Shown one piece after another: positions 18,297 to 28,776 of a stretch of 64,000 bases of DNA. Position numbers and translations under genes: made by a program. The notes under the pieces were generated by a model. The model was not told the origin of the DNA, searched no databases, and saw nothing but the letters and a program-made list of their open reading frames with translations. Source of the DNA: Nitrospirales bacterium (GTDB lineage Bacteria > Nitrospirota > Nitrospiria > Nitrospirales > UBA8639); assembly GCA_029261295.1 (NCBI GenBank), contig JAJDBP010000002.1, forward strand, positions 310,001-374,000, read 5' to 3'. Numbering within the stretch: the stretch's first letter is position 1; each line of letters starts with the position of its first letter.

Positions 18297-19874
18297 TTAG
18301 TGGGATTGGGCGAGTCGTGCAAGATTGGCGTTGGTTTGGGAGAGCACTAAAGAAAACGTGGCAAAGTCAGCTTCTTGTAATGGGCTGTCGTTGGTGCCCC
18401 GGTCTGCGACAATCAATCCTATGGGTTTGTTGGGGGCATAGAGAGACCCGGCCAATCCTGGGGAGGCTCCCCAAAGTGTTAGGAAACTTGCTGGGGTTTC
18501 TTTTGTGGTATCTTCGTCAACTAAAGAGTGAAATTGAATGGGATGGTATTGGTGCAGGAGGCGATACCAAAAGTTGCCCTTGGAAATGGGGCAATGAAAG
18601 GTCTGTTGTAATTCTTCCGATGATTCTCCATAGCAAATTTTAGCCTCAAGCTTTTCTTTCCCGGGAATGGCAAATGCGAGTAGAACTCGATCGAACCCGC
18701 AGGAAGAATAGAGGGTTTTTGTCGCTAATGTGAGGAGTTTAGAAGGGTCAAGGATTTTCATGGCTGCTAGGGTGTAATCCATTAACTGATTGTCTAGTTG
18801 TCGGGAAGATGGTTCAACCAATTTTTGATTGTGTGATATTTTAATAGGGGTGTTTTCTTCTTCGGGTAGCGAGTCTTCACTGTGGAGAGTTTGTTGGACG
18901 GCCCGAGTGAGCTTTTGTAATTGTTCACTTTGAACCGGGGGGGTCTCCGGGTTTAAGTCAGGACTTAAATGTTGGTGAGGAATATTAATGGCCGATGCTA
19001 CTTCCGAGGCCTGCATGAAAGCGGTTGTTACCGTTTTTTCTAGTTGGGAGAATGTGAGAGAATAGGGAGGGAGAAATTGTTGGAGCAGGGACTGAAAAAC
19101 TTTTTCTTGCCCTCTTCCAGAAGGGTTCAGTAAACAGCAGGAAAGTTCCTTTGCGGCATGGACAATATTCTCCATAATTTGTTGATCGTTTTCGGGGCGA
19201 GTTTTTGGCCATACCGGTTTTTTCTCTAAAACCTGGATGAGGCTGTCAGGTAAATGCCAATGTTTTGCCATTGCTACTGCAATGGTGGATAGAGGCTTTC
19301 CAAGAAGCGCAACTTCGGCCTTTGAACTTTTTGAGGGATCCTCTCTTCGTATGGTTTCGAGCTGCTCGGCAATGTCTGGACGGCACAAGGCCAAAATGAA
19401 TTCACCCAAAGAGGAAAGCATGGCATTGGTAAATAAATAGCCAGGCTCTGGATGGTTCAATGCTTTACCAATCTCTTGTGCTTGAGTCCCGGTGACAAGT
19501 GCTCGGGCTAAGATATGTTTGAGCAGGGAGGTATTGCCTTTAGATCCGTTTGCCTGTTCAAGGAGTTGGGCTGCAACCACCATTCCTTGGATGACGTCAA
19601 ATCCAATGAGGGTTACGGCGTGAGTCGGGGTTTTTACTGGAACCTTTGTACAGTAGGCTGGACTGTTGGCAATTTTGACGACGTTCGTCATTATTGCTTG
19701 ATCACGCTTGATAATGTCTCCAATATCGCTGGCGCTGGAACGTTTATCTTGGGTAAGATTTAAGACTTGCAGGCAACTTTGCCGAAGAATAGGAAGAAAT
19801 TCTGGGGCATCCTCCAGCAGACTTTCCAGAAACGATGGTGGGGTTGTTTGGTCTTTAAGCGTGGACTCGATCAT
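18297..19874 (-). CDS. HDOD-domain signalling protein
   Basis: N-terminal HDOD pattern (ASDIGDIIKRDQAIMTNVVKIANSPAY...HAVTLIGFDVIQGM); C-terminal GAF-like segment. Confidence 0.8.
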   Translation of the reverse strand: MIESTLKDQTTPPSFLESLLEDAPEFLPILRQSCLQVLNLTQDKRSSASDIGDIIKRDQAIMTNVVKIANSPAYCTKVPVKTPTHAVTLIGFDVIQGMVVAAQLLEQANGSKGNTSLLKHILARALVTGTQAQEIGKALNHPEPGYLFTNAMLSSLGEFILALCRPDIAEQLETIRREDPSKSSKAEVALLGKPLSTIAVAMAKHWHLPDSLIQVLEKKPVWPKTRPENDQQIMENIVHAAKELSCCLLNPSGRGQEKVFQSLLQQFLPPYSLTFSQLEKTVTTAFMQASEVASAINIPHQHLSPDLNPETPPVQSEQLQKLTRAVQQTLHSEDSLPEEENTPIKISHNQKLVEPSSRQLDNQLMDYTLAAMKILDPSKLLTLATKTLYSSCGFDRVLLAFAIPGKEKLEAKICYGESSEELQQTFHCPISKGNFWYRLLHQYHPIQFHSLVDEDTTKETPASFLTLWGASPGLAGSLYAPNKPIGLIVADRGTNDSPLQEADFATFSLVLSQTNANLARLAQSH

Positions 19875-20028
19875 TGTGGAAATCCTATGGGGAAAGAAAA
19901 TTTTAGAAGAAGTTGGATCTTAAGCTTCATTCTCGGTAATATTTCGTTCCAGATTAAGTCTATTGGTATCAATGCGGAATGAATTCGTAGGTATTAATAT
20001 CCATATTTCTTAATAATGTGAGGGTGAA

Positions 20029-20937
20029 ATGAGGAATCGGATTTCATGTTCCGCCCAGGACCTTGGTCAATTAGATCCCGCTATGGTGCAGTCTGTGGTT
20101 GGGGACCAGGTTTTTAAAATTGGCAACCAATATTTTTCTGACCAACGAGTCAATATCGTCGAAGCGAATGGGACGCAAGTTGTTGCCGAGGTCAATGGTA
20201 CCTACGGGGTGTATGCCCAGACTATTAAATTACGTGGCGGGACATTATCGACCAAATGTTCCTGCCCCTCGACGGAACAACCTTTTTGTCGACATTGCGT
20301 AGCGGTGTTATTGCAGCAATTCCATGTGGAGTCGTCCGTAGAAAAAACTGAGAAATCGGCTACCACGCCTTCTTCCCCTCCGCCCTCCGCGAAGGAGGAA
20401 TCACCTGCTGATATGTCCCCCTCTTCGGATGAACCATCTGGAACCGTGGATTTAAATTTTCGTGAAGCCACCCTATTCATTGATTGGATCCAGCAGGCTG
20501 TTGCGCATTTAGGAAAAGACGCTTCCCTCGCGCCAGTTCCTAAGGCCCTGGGTGGCGTGGCTCGGGAATGGACGGGAATTATAGATCGTCTGAACCAGCA
20601 ATTTTTAGAAAGTGAAGAAGATCGGACGGATGCTCAGCGAAATTTGCAATCTGCCGAAGGGATGGTCGATTCATTGACAAAGGAATTGGAGTCGGTGAAA
20701 GGGGAGTCAGAAGGAGCCCAGCAGACCTGTCATCGTTTGGAGAAAAAGGTGAAGCAGTTAGAAGAATCGTTGACCGATTTTACTCAGACTTCCAAGGAAC
20801 GAGACCGATTGGTGAGTAAAGTCTCCACGATGCAGGCAGAATTGCAAAATAAAGGAGCTGAATTGGAAAGTGTGTCGATGACCCTCAAGTCGTTGTCCAA
20901 CGCGATACGGAACTTACTGCCTTCTGATCCGAAATAA
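20029..20937 (+). CDS. SWIM zinc-finger protein with C-terminal coiled coil
   Basis: STKCSCPSTEQPFCRHCVAVLL; heptad-rich C-terminus. Confidence 0.8.
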   Translation: MRNRISCSAQDLGQLDPAMVQSVVGDQVFKIGNQYFSDQRVNIVEANGTQVVAEVNGTYGVYAQTIKLRGGTLSTKCSCPSTEQPFCRHCVAVLLQQFHVESSVEKTEKSATTPSSPPPSAKEESPADMSPSSDEPSGTVDLNFREATLFIDWIQQAVAHLGKDASLAPVPKALGGVAREWTGIIDRLNQQFLESEEDRTDAQRNLQSAEGMVDSLTKELESVKGESEGAQQTCHRLEKKVKQLEESLTDFTQTSKERDRLVSKVSTMQAELQNKGAELESVSMTLKSLSNAIRNLLPSDPK

Positions 20938-20972
20938 ATTGGTAAGGTAGATGTTGTGAATCCTGCCATGTT

Positions 20973-21902
20973 TTAAGCCCGCAATTTTCTGGGCTCTACC
21001 TGTGTCTCTGAGACCTCTTCTCGTTGTCTCACATGTTTCAGTAAATTCTCTAAAATTTCCTCAAAAGCCAATGTTGCGGCAGCTTGAGGAGAGCGTTCCA
21101 CAACTGGCAAATATTTCAATATAGACTGTTGTACCTGTGGATCTTCTGGAATATTTCCTAAAACAGACAGGTCAGCCCCAACATATTGTTTAAGCAATTG
21201 TTTCAAATGCAGGGTGTTTATACGAGATTTTGGAGTCATACGATTGAGAATTAAAGCCGGTTGGAATCCCTGCAGGGCTTTTTGAGCCAACGCGACACCC
21301 GACTCGCTCGTACTTCCGACCGCTTCCAAAACTTCTGTGATGCTATGAAATTCCTTGTTCAGGAGCGATTCAGCTACGGGGTCTCGAGCCAAAAAGGCTG
21401 AGAGGACCTTTCGAATCGCTGCCAGTTTGATAAATCTGTACAGATCTAAGACAGAGGTAGGATCAGGTGTTGCTACGGCCAAAAAATGATCTGCCAGGAG
21501 AAAGAAGTCAAGGGTGTGATAGCTTGTTCCAGCTCCAACATCCACGAGGATCACATCGGCATCGAGTTTGTGGAGATGTCGAATGAGACGTTTTTTCTTG
21601 GCATGTTGAAGATTAGCCGTAATCAGTGTTTCCCCTGTCCCGGGAATGAGACGGAGTCGTGAGGGGCTAGATACTGGATGCGCCAGATCTTCAAGATGGG
21701 TGACCTGATTAGAGAAGAAGTCGGTCAGCGTTGAAGGTGGATGAAACATCCCAAAGAGAATATGGAGATTGGCACCTCCAATATCCATATCTACTAAAAT
21801 AACCCGCAGCCCTTTTCTGGCCAAAAGAAGCCCAAGGTTGCTGACCACCATGCTCTTCCCAACTCCGCCTTTACCGGAGGCCACAGAAATGATTGTGGGC
21901 AT
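20973..21902 (-). CDS. MinD/FlhG-family P-loop ATPase
   Basis: ISVASGKGGVGKSMVVSNLGLLLARKGLRVILVDMDIGGANLH deviant Walker A. Confidence 0.88.
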   Translation of the reverse strand: MPTIISVASGKGGVGKSMVVSNLGLLLARKGLRVILVDMDIGGANLHILFGMFHPPSTLTDFFSNQVTHLEDLAHPVSSPSRLRLIPGTGETLITANLQHAKKKRLIRHLHKLDADVILVDVGAGTSYHTLDFFLLADHFLAVATPDPTSVLDLYRFIKLAAIRKVLSAFLARDPVAESLLNKEFHSITEVLEAVGSTSESGVALAQKALQGFQPALILNRMTPKSRINTLHLKQLLKQYVGADLSVLGNIPEDPQVQQSILKYLPVVERSPQAAATLAFEEILENLLKHVRQREEVSETQVEPRKLRA

Positions 21903-22103
21903 CTGCTGATTTCCCCTCTCCTTGCAATAGAAAAATGGGATTATTTTCTTGGGAATAAGTCTATCACGAGCCCCATCTTATGCCTATGGTGGCCTTTTGC
22001 CTCGCAAGGTTTTCTCATACTGTGTGAGGTCCTATGGCGTTGAGAATGGAGCTGTGATATCTTGCCTTTGAAAGAGGAAAGTGCTAGTGTTGGAATGAGT
22101 TGA

Positions 22104-22127
22104 GTGGGCGTGAGCCCACTTTTTTTT
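22104..22127 (+). terminator. terminator/attenuator-like hairpin in rimP leader
   Basis: GTGGGC-GTGA-GCCCAC followed by T8. Confidence 0.75.
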
Positions 22128-22163
22128 GGTCTGTAGCTCTGGCCGCTGTCTCTCAAGTATTCT

Positions 22164-22646
22164 ATGGTGGCCTTCATGACTGAAAACATTAGTCAGGTCA
22201 TACGCCAAGTGGGCGATCCCATTGCCCGGGCGTTAGGCATCGAAATTCTCGATATTCACTGCATAGGGAAACCAACCAATCTGTTGGTCCGTTTAACGCT
22301 TGATAAAGAGGGAGGGGTAGGGATTGCCGATTGTGAACAATTCCACCAATCACTTCGAAGGACATGGGATGTTACCCAACCTTCGGGACCGAATTGTCGA
22401 TTTGAGGTGTCCTCTCCAGGATTAGACCGTCCCCTAAAAGTCCCAAAAGATTTTCAACGCGTTCAAGGACAACGGCTGCGAGTGACCGTACAAAACGATA
22501 CCCAAAAAAACGTGGTGGTTATAGGACGCTTGGAAGCCGTAACCGAGGACGGACTTCATTTGGTTGATGATCGGAAAAAAGCTCTCTTAGAGCATTCGGT
22601 TTCTTGGGGTGAAATAGTAAAAGCCAATATTGAGGTAGAATTCTAG
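22164..22646 (+). CDS. rimP: ribosome maturation factor RimP
   Basis: Position before nusA; FEVSSPGLDRPLKVPKDFQR motif. Confidence 0.93.
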   Translation: MVAFMTENISQVIRQVGDPIARALGIEILDIHCIGKPTNLLVRLTLDKEGGVGIADCEQFHQSLRRTWDVTQPSGPNCRFEVSSPGLDRPLKVPKDFQRVQGQRLRVTVQNDTQKNVVVIGRLEAVTEDGLHLVDDRKKALLEHSVSWGEIVKANIEVEF

Positions 22647-22718
22647 CACTCCGACTGCTACGACAAGCAGTCAAGTGCCGTAGTGGCTACTATTTATGGT
22701 GCGTTGCGAGGAACAATC

Positions 22719-23930
22719 ATGAAAAGCGAACTTATGTCAGTCATCGACCAAATTGGTCGCGAAAAAGGTATCGAGAAAGAAAAGGTTCTTGCGGCCTTAG
22801 AGTCAGCTCTGTTGACTGCAGCCAAAAAGCGGTTTGGGCAGGGAGATAATATTCAGGTCGATATTGATACAGATTCAGGCGAAATTTCCATTGTGAGTAA
22901 GAAAACTATTTCCGAGAATGTTGTTGATGCGAAGACAGAAATTTCTTTGGAAGAAGCCCGACTAATAGATGATGAAGCTGAGATGGGTGATGAAATTGGC
23001 TCGCTCATTGATATGGAAGATTTTGGTCGAATTGCAGCCCAAGCGGCCAAGCAAGTGATCTGTCAAAAAGTTCGTGAAGCGGAATGGGAATCCATTGAAC
23101 GTGAGTATTCTAAAAAAGAGGGTGAATTGGTCCATGGGGTGATTCTTGGGCAAGAACGGCGGAATTATCTTGTGGATATTGGAAAAACAGAAGCATTATT
23201 GCCAGTCCAAGAGCAGATACCTCGTGAAGCTCATCGACGAGGGGATCGGGTTCGGGCATTGCTTCTTGAGGTTCGTCGCACACCAAAGGATGTGCAGGTT
23301 ATCTTGTCACGTGCCCATCCACATTTTGTTGTGAAGTTGTTTGGGTTAGAAGTGCCTGAAATTTCTGAAAAAATTGTGGAAATTAAGGCGGTGGTTCGTG
23401 AGCCAGGAGACCGGACAAAAATTTCAGTCGCATCTCGGGATAAAGCGGTTGATCCGGTAGGCGCCTGTGTTGGAGTGAAAGGGTCTCGAGTCCAAGCCAT
23501 TGTCCGTGAATTACGTGGTGAAAAAATTGATATTATTCCATGGACGGATGATCCGCGCGTATTTATTGGCGAAGCATTGAACCCTGCCTCAATTGAGAAA
23601 GTCGGGATTGACGACCAAAAGAAATCAGCCCTTGTGGTGGTTGCGGATTCTCAACTGTCCTTAGCTATTGGTAAAAACGGGCAAAATGTTCGATTAGCAG
23701 CGAAGCTCACCGGTTGGAAGATTGATATTATTAGCTCAACCGAATATGAAAAAGAAAAAATGGAACGCGATCAGGAAATCAAGGCTGCCTTGGCCGAAGA
23801 AACGGCCAATATTGTTGATGAATCAGGCGCGTCGAGTGAAGCTGTCGATCAGCCAATTGAAGTAGCTCCTGATGAGTCTAAGGACAAGACTACAGAAGAG
23901 GCGGTTTCAGAAGATTCTTCGTCAGCGTAA
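22719..23930 (+). CDS. nusA: transcription termination/antitermination protein NusA
   Basis: S1-KH architecture; VGACVGVKGSRVQAIVRELRGEKIDIIPW; LAIGKNGQNVRLAAKLTGWKIDI. Confidence 0.97.
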   Translation: MKSELMSVIDQIGREKGIEKEKVLAALESALLTAAKKRFGQGDNIQVDIDTDSGEISIVSKKTISENVVDAKTEISLEEARLIDDEAEMGDEIGSLIDMEDFGRIAAQAAKQVICQKVREAEWESIEREYSKKEGELVHGVILGQERRNYLVDIGKTEALLPVQEQIPREAHRRGDRVRALLLEVRRTPKDVQVILSRAHPHFVVKLFGLEVPEISEKIVEIKAVVREPGDRTKISVASRDKAVDPVGACVGVKGSRVQAIVRELRGEKIDIIPWTDDPRVFIGEALNPASIEKVGIDDQKKSALVVVADSQLSLAIGKNGQNVRLAAKLTGWKIDIISSTEYEKEKMERDQEIKAALAEETANIVDESGASSEAVDQPIEVAPDESKDKTTEEAVSEDSSSA

Positions 23931-23939
23931 AGGATAGGA

Positions 23940-26492
23940 ATGAGAGTTCACGAAATTGCAAAGAAGCTTGGGTTAGAAAGCCGTTTGGTTATTCCGGAGC
24001 TCGTGCGGCTTGGAATTGAGGTAACTTCTCATAGTAATGCTGTTGAAGATGATGCGGCTAAGTGGGCAATGGATGTGTTGCAAGGGAAGATATCCGACCC
24101 AAAAGGTGGCCCACCCGCTGTGGCGATTCCTGGTAAGGGGGAAATGAAGAAAGGTGGTGGGCGACTTCTAAAAAAGGAAGGGGTTGCTTCTGGGAAGGGC
24201 AAGGTGCTGCCTTCAGAGCCTCAAAAACCAGGCAAGAAGCATATTCTCATTAAAAAGAAAAAGACGGAAGAGGAGCTGGCCGCTGAGGCAGCGGAATTTC
24301 CTTCCATCAAAGATGAAAGTTCTGAAGCTCCTGAGGCTGTAAGTGCCTTGACAGGGGACACTCAGGGCATTGGAGAATTGGCTGCGGGAGTTTCTTCTCT
24401 GGAGTCTCCTGCCGAAGCTCAAGGTGCAAATGTTGCTGAATCCGTCGCTCTTGACCCACCAGTTCTTCCTTCAGATAAACCCGCTGATAAAGATAAGAAA
24501 ATTGAGGGGAAATTCGACAAAAAAGGTCCTGCGACTCCACGGGATAGCGTAGCAGACGAAAAATCCAAAAAAACTAAAAAAGGGCCGCGATTAAAAAATG
24601 AAGAAATGTTTGCCGCCAGATTTGAAGATGCTGCAGTGTGGCAGGACCTTCGCCCATTACCTACCTTGCGCCGAGAAGAGCGAGCACGCCAAGTTCAGCC
24701 TGCCTCGGTTGGTGAAACGACCAAACCAAGGAAAAAAGTGATGAAGGTGACGGCTGGAATATCTGTCAAAGATTTTGCCGAGACTCTAGGTCAAAAGCCG
24801 ACCGAAATCATTCGAAAATTAATGGATTTAAATGTTGTGACCACTCTGAATCAACCGATGGATCTTGATGCCGGGATTCTTATCGCTGAGGGCTATGGCA
24901 TTGCGGTCGAGGCTGTTGCACCTAAAGGAGGTGAAGCGCTTCTGGAGGATATCTTAGAGCCCAGTGGCGATGAACGATTGGAGCCGAGATCCCCAGTTGT
25001 GACGGTGATGGGACATGTTGATCACGGAAAAACGTCTCTGTTGGATGCCATTCGAAAAACCCAGGTGACGGATCGGGAGGCCGGAGGCATTACCCAGCAT
25101 ATTGGGGCATCATATGTGAAAGTTGGCGAAAAAGGCGTGACATTCCTCGATACGCCTGGGCATGAAGCCTTTACCGCGATGAGGGCTCGCGGAGCACAAA
25201 TGACGGATATTGTCGTCCTGGTGGTTGCGGCAGACGACGGAACGATGCCCCAGACGATTGAGGCTGTTAATCATGCCCAAGCGGCAAGTGTGCCTATTAT
25301 CGTAGCCATCAATAAAATTGATTTGCCTGGGGCGAATCCTGATCGAGTAAAACAAGGCTTGGCTGAATATGGACTGCTCCCTGAATCATGGGGAGGCCAA
25401 ACTATTTTTGTAGAAGTCTCAGCTAAAGAAGGCAAAGGCTTAGATAGTCTTTTGGACATGTTGTTGCTTCAAGCGGAAGTCATGGAGTTAAAGGCCAATT
25501 TGGCATGTTCTGCTCGGGGTGTTGTCCTAGAGGCCAAATTAGATAAAGGGCGTGGACCTGTAGCCACAGTATTAATTCAGGGTGGAACATTAAGCGTCGG
25601 TGACGTATTTGTGGTTGGGGCTGTGAGTGGACGAGTTCGTGGCCTGACATCGGATAAGGGTGTCCGTCTGAAAAAAGCCGGGCCTTCAACGCCTGTTGAA
25701 GTGATCGGGTTGTTAGGGGTCCCAGAAGCTGGAGACCAACTGGTTGTGGTGAAGGACGAGCGAGCAGCCAGAGACATTGCGGAAGACCGTATGCAAAAGC
25801 AAAAGGATGTTGGATTTGCGGCTTCGTCTCGGCCAACCTTGGATGATTTGTTTGCTGGAACTCAGGATGGCGATATCAAAGAATTGCCCGTACTACTCAA
25901 GGCGGATGCTCAAGGTTCAGTAGGGGCACTGGGTGATGCTTTGCAAAAGATTTCGACCGATGCGGTGAAGCTCAAGATCATTCATAGCGGTGTCGGCGGA
26001 ATTAATGAATCGGATGTGTTGTTAGCCGCCGCGTCCAAAGCGATTATTATTGGATTCCATATTCGGCCTGATTCTAATGCTGCGAATATTGCTGAACGAG
26101 AAGGGGTAGAGATTCGTCTGTATACCATTATTTATAATGTACTTGATGATGTTCGTTCCGCAGCAGAAGGGTTGTTAGCCCCCACCATAAAAGAACGGGT
26201 TTTAGGCCATGCTGAAGTCCGACAATTGTTTTCGGTTCCAAAGATGGGGACCATTTCTGGTTGTTATGTCACAGATGGTACGATCTCGCGGACAAATACG
26301 AAGGTACGGGTGGTGCGAGATCAGGTGGTGATATATGAGGGTAAAATTGGCTCATTGCGTCGGTTTAAAGATGATGCCAAAGAAGTTCAGCAGGGCTATG
26401 AATGTGGAATCGGAGTTGAAAATTTTAACGATGTAAAGTTGGGAGATGTTTTGGAAGCCTACGTTTTGGAGGAGTCGGCGACCAAATTATAA
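23940..26492 (+). CDS. infB: translation initiation factor IF-2
   Basis: [43 protein letters not shown]. Confidence 0.98.
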   Translation: MRVHEIAKKLGLESRLVIPELVRLGIEVTSHSNAVEDDAAKWAMDVLQGKISDPKGGPPAVAIPGKGEMKKGGGRLLKKEGVASGKGKVLPSEPQKPGKKHILIKKKKTEEELAAEAAEFPSIKDESSEAPEAVSALTGDTQGIGELAAGVSSLESPAEAQGANVAESVALDPPVLPSDKPADKDKKIEGKFDKKGPATPRDSVADEKSKKTKKGPRLKNEEMFAARFEDAAVWQDLRPLPTLRREERARQVQPASVGETTKPRKKVMKVTAGISVKDFAETLGQKPTEIIRKLMDLNVVTTLNQPMDLDAGILIAEGYGIAVEAVAPKGGEALLEDILEPSGDERLEPRSPVVTVMGHVDHGKTSLLDAIRKTQVTDREAGGITQHIGASYVKVGEKGVTFLDTPGHEAFTAMRARGAQMTDIVVLVVAADDGTMPQTIEAVNHAQAASVPIIVAINKIDLPGANPDRVKQGLAEYGLLPESWGGQTIFVEVSAKEGKGLDSLLDMLLLQAEVMELKANLACSARGVVLEAKLDKGRGPVATVLIQGGTLSVGDVFVVGAVSGRVRGLTSDKGVRLKKAGPSTPVEVIGLLGVPEAGDQLVVVKDERAARDIAEDRMQKQKDVGFAASSRPTLDDLFAGTQDGDIKELPVLLKADAQGSVGALGDALQKISTDAVKLKIIHSGVGGINESDVLLAAASKAIIIGFHIRPDSNAANIAEREGVEIRLYTIIYNVLDDVRSAAEGLLAPTIKERVLGHAEVRQLFSVPKMGTISGCYVTDGTISRTNTKVRVVRDQVVIYEGKIGSLRRFKDDAKEVQQGYECGIGVENFNDVKLGDVLEAYVLEESATKL

Positions 26493-26519
26493 GGCGGATA
26501 TTATCGCGGGATAGAGTCA

Positions 26520-26807
26520 ATGGCCATGATTATTGGGTTGTGTACTGTAGAGCTACATTTCCCTGATGCCCAATCGCTCAAAAGTAAAAGAAAAATCCTA
26601 GTTAGCTTGAAAACTCGCCTTCAAAACCGATTCAACATATCCATTGCTGAAATTGATGAGAATCATCTCTGGCAAAAATCCATTTTGGGAATTGCGTCGA
26701 TTGCCAATGAAACGGCCAGAGTGAATCAGACGCTAGACTTTGTTCTCAATGATATACGAGCCAATCCGTCACTCGAACTTTTACGGTCTCAAATTGAAGT
26801 GCTATAA
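26520..26807 (+). CDS. DUF503 (YlxP-like) protein
   Basis: LHFPDAQSLKSKRKILVSLKTRLQNRFNISIAEI; position between infB and rbfA. Confidence 0.9.
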   Translation: MAMIIGLCTVELHFPDAQSLKSKRKILVSLKTRLQNRFNISIAEIDENHLWQKSILGIASIANETARVNQTLDFVLNDIRANPSLELLRSQIEVL

Positions 26808-26828
26808 GGTCTTAATCCATTTTGAATC

Positions 26829-27221
26829 ATGCCAAAGTCAACAATCAGTCGGGCGACAAGAGTGGCCGATCAAATCCGGATGGAAGTCGCGGAGATTCTT
26901 TCACGAAAAATAAAAGACCCTCGAGTGCAGTTTGTCACGGTTACCGAAGTCAAAATGACGGCTGACCTCAAGATTGCCCGGGTCTATGTCTCGACATTAG
27001 CGCCAGAGCAATATAACCAACAAACGGCCCCAGGCCTCAAAAGTGCAGTAGGGTTTATTCGCACGGAGGTGGGTCGACGGTTGAATTTACGCTATACGCC
27101 TGAAATTGTGTTTTATCAAGATACGAGCGCAGAATATGCTGAAAGAATCGAAAAAATTCTTGACTCTCTTCCTCCCGAAGAACCCAATGATTCGAAAGAT
27201 TCTACTCTTTCTTCCATTTAG
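26829..27221 (+). CDS. rbfA: 30S ribosome-binding factor A
   Basis: ADQIRMEVAEILSRKIKDPRVQFVTVTEVKMTADLKIARVYVS. Confidence 0.95.
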   Translation: MPKSTISRATRVADQIRMEVAEILSRKIKDPRVQFVTVTEVKMTADLKIARVYVSTLAPEQYNQQTAPGLKSAVGFIRTEVGRRLNLRYTPEIVFYQDTSAEYAERIEKILDSLPPEEPNDSKDSTLSSI

Positions 27222-27239
27222 AAGGAGAGCCATATATAC

Positions 27240-28232
27240 ATGACCCTCCTTTCTCCTACCATGGAACACTCGAACGTTAGCAATGACTTGGGGCCGGCAG
27301 GTCTTCATGGGGTGTTAATTGTGAATAAACCCGATGGATGGACATCTCATGATGTGGTGAAACGGGTTCGAACAGTTTTAGGAATCCAAAAGGTTGGTCA
27401 TGCTGGGACCTTGGATCCGCATGCAACCGGGGTGCTTCCGGTGTTAATTGGAAAGGGAACCAAAATCGCCCAATACCTTTTGGATTGGGACAAGGAATAT
27501 TCAGCGGTTCTGAAGTTGGGGGGAACGACTGATACCCAAGATGCATGGGGTACCATGCTAGAAGAGCGGGATTGTGAATCGTTGTCAGATGATAAAATTC
27601 GTTTAGCATTCAAGAGTTTCCAAGGTCCGATACAACAAGTTCCACCTATGTATTCTGCCGTGAAAGTGGGGGGGCAGCCCTTGTACAAAAAAGCGCGGAA
27701 AGGCCAAACTGTTGAACGCCAGGCCAAAACTGTGGTGATCCAGGATCTGGAGATTCAACGCGTGGCAATTCCTGAAGTCAGTTTCCGCGTGGCTTGTTCC
27801 AAAGGGACATATGTCAGGACATTATGTGCCGACATTGGGGATCAATTGGGTGTTGGGGGACATTTGAAGTGGTTACAACGCGGACGGGTCGGACCGTTAC
27901 GTCTTGATGAGGCTGTTGCTATGGAATCCCTTACTGAAGGGGTTGAATTATCGCAATTAAATGGAGCATGGTTGAGTTTGGATCAAGTGTTAAAAGAATT
28001 CCCTGCGGTGCAAGTGAATGGGGATGATGCTCGAAAAGTCTTGCATGGAAATGCCATTCCATGGAATCGAATAGAGTGGATTGGTGAGAAACCTGGAACG
28101 GCTACACTGGAAGAAGGCATACGAGTTCGTGTAAAAACCAAAGAAGGCGTGTTGTTGGCTCTAGGAACGGGGCCTTCCTTTCAAACAGGGCTGAGTGGTC
28201 CTGTGTTGGGGGTTGATACGCTATTGGGCTAG
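27240..28232 (+). CDS. truB: tRNA pseudouridine(55) synthase
   Basis: GVLIVNKPDGWTSHDVV, GHAGTLDPHATGVLPVLIG. Confidence 0.96.
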   Translation: MTLLSPTMEHSNVSNDLGPAGLHGVLIVNKPDGWTSHDVVKRVRTVLGIQKVGHAGTLDPHATGVLPVLIGKGTKIAQYLLDWDKEYSAVLKLGGTTDTQDAWGTMLEERDCESLSDDKIRLAFKSFQGPIQQVPPMYSAVKVGGQPLYKKARKGQTVERQAKTVVIQDLEIQRVAIPEVSFRVACSKGTYVRTLCADIGDQLGVGGHLKWLQRGRVGPLRLDEAVAMESLTEGVELSQLNGAWLSLDQVLKEFPAVQVNGDDARKVLHGNAIPWNRIEWIGEKPGTATLEEGIRVRVKTKEGVLLALGTGPSFQTGLSGPVLGVDTLLG

Positions 28233-28333
28233 GAGAATCGAGGAAAATTATTTAAGACCCGATTCGTATTTATAATGGTTATTAAAGAATAAGGCAGATT
28301 TTAAGTAGAGAAGGGTATTCCCAAGGAGGCATT

Positions 28334-28603
28334 ATGTCATTGACAAAGGAAGAAAAAACGGCAGCGGTGACTGCACATCAGATCCATGATCGAGACACAG
28401 GATCCTCAGAAGTTCAGATCTCGATATTGACAAAACGAATTACCAGTCTGACAGATCATTTCAAAACACACAAAAAGGACCACCATTCTCGTCGAGGATT
28501 ACTGAAAATGGTGAGTAAGCGTCGAAAATTGTTAGATTATTTACGGCGAGGAGATGAAGGAAAATATCAAGCGGTGATTGCCGCCTTAGGTATTCGAAAG
28601 TAA
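28334..28603 (+). CDS. rpsO: 30S ribosomal protein S15
   Basis: [50 protein letters not shown]. Confidence 0.98.
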   Translation: MSLTKEEKTAAVTAHQIHDRDTGSSEVQISILTKRITSLTDHFKTHKKDHHSRRGLLKMVSKRRKLLDYLRRGDEGKYQAVIAALGIRK

Positions 28604-28776
28604 TGGCAATCTGCCCCATGGGCAGTAGTTTGGGTCGAACGCCTGATAGCATTTTCAAGGCCGGTGTCTTTTCGTCTTGGCCCACAGTCCTTCGCCCGGA
28701 TTCTTCAGCCAAAGCAGAAAACCCCAAATACAATATAAAAATTGAGCATTTATGAAGGATTCAGAAAGGTTGCAAC

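Noticed and set aside
18119-18322. 67-aa minus ORF containing VSRVRLERTTLALKGQARG
   Set aside because: Reads through the attR tRNA remnant; a typical spurious tRNA-derived ORF.
24213-24552. Alternative-frame ORFs in the infB N-terminal linker
   Set aside because: Arise from low-complexity linker sequence of IF-2.
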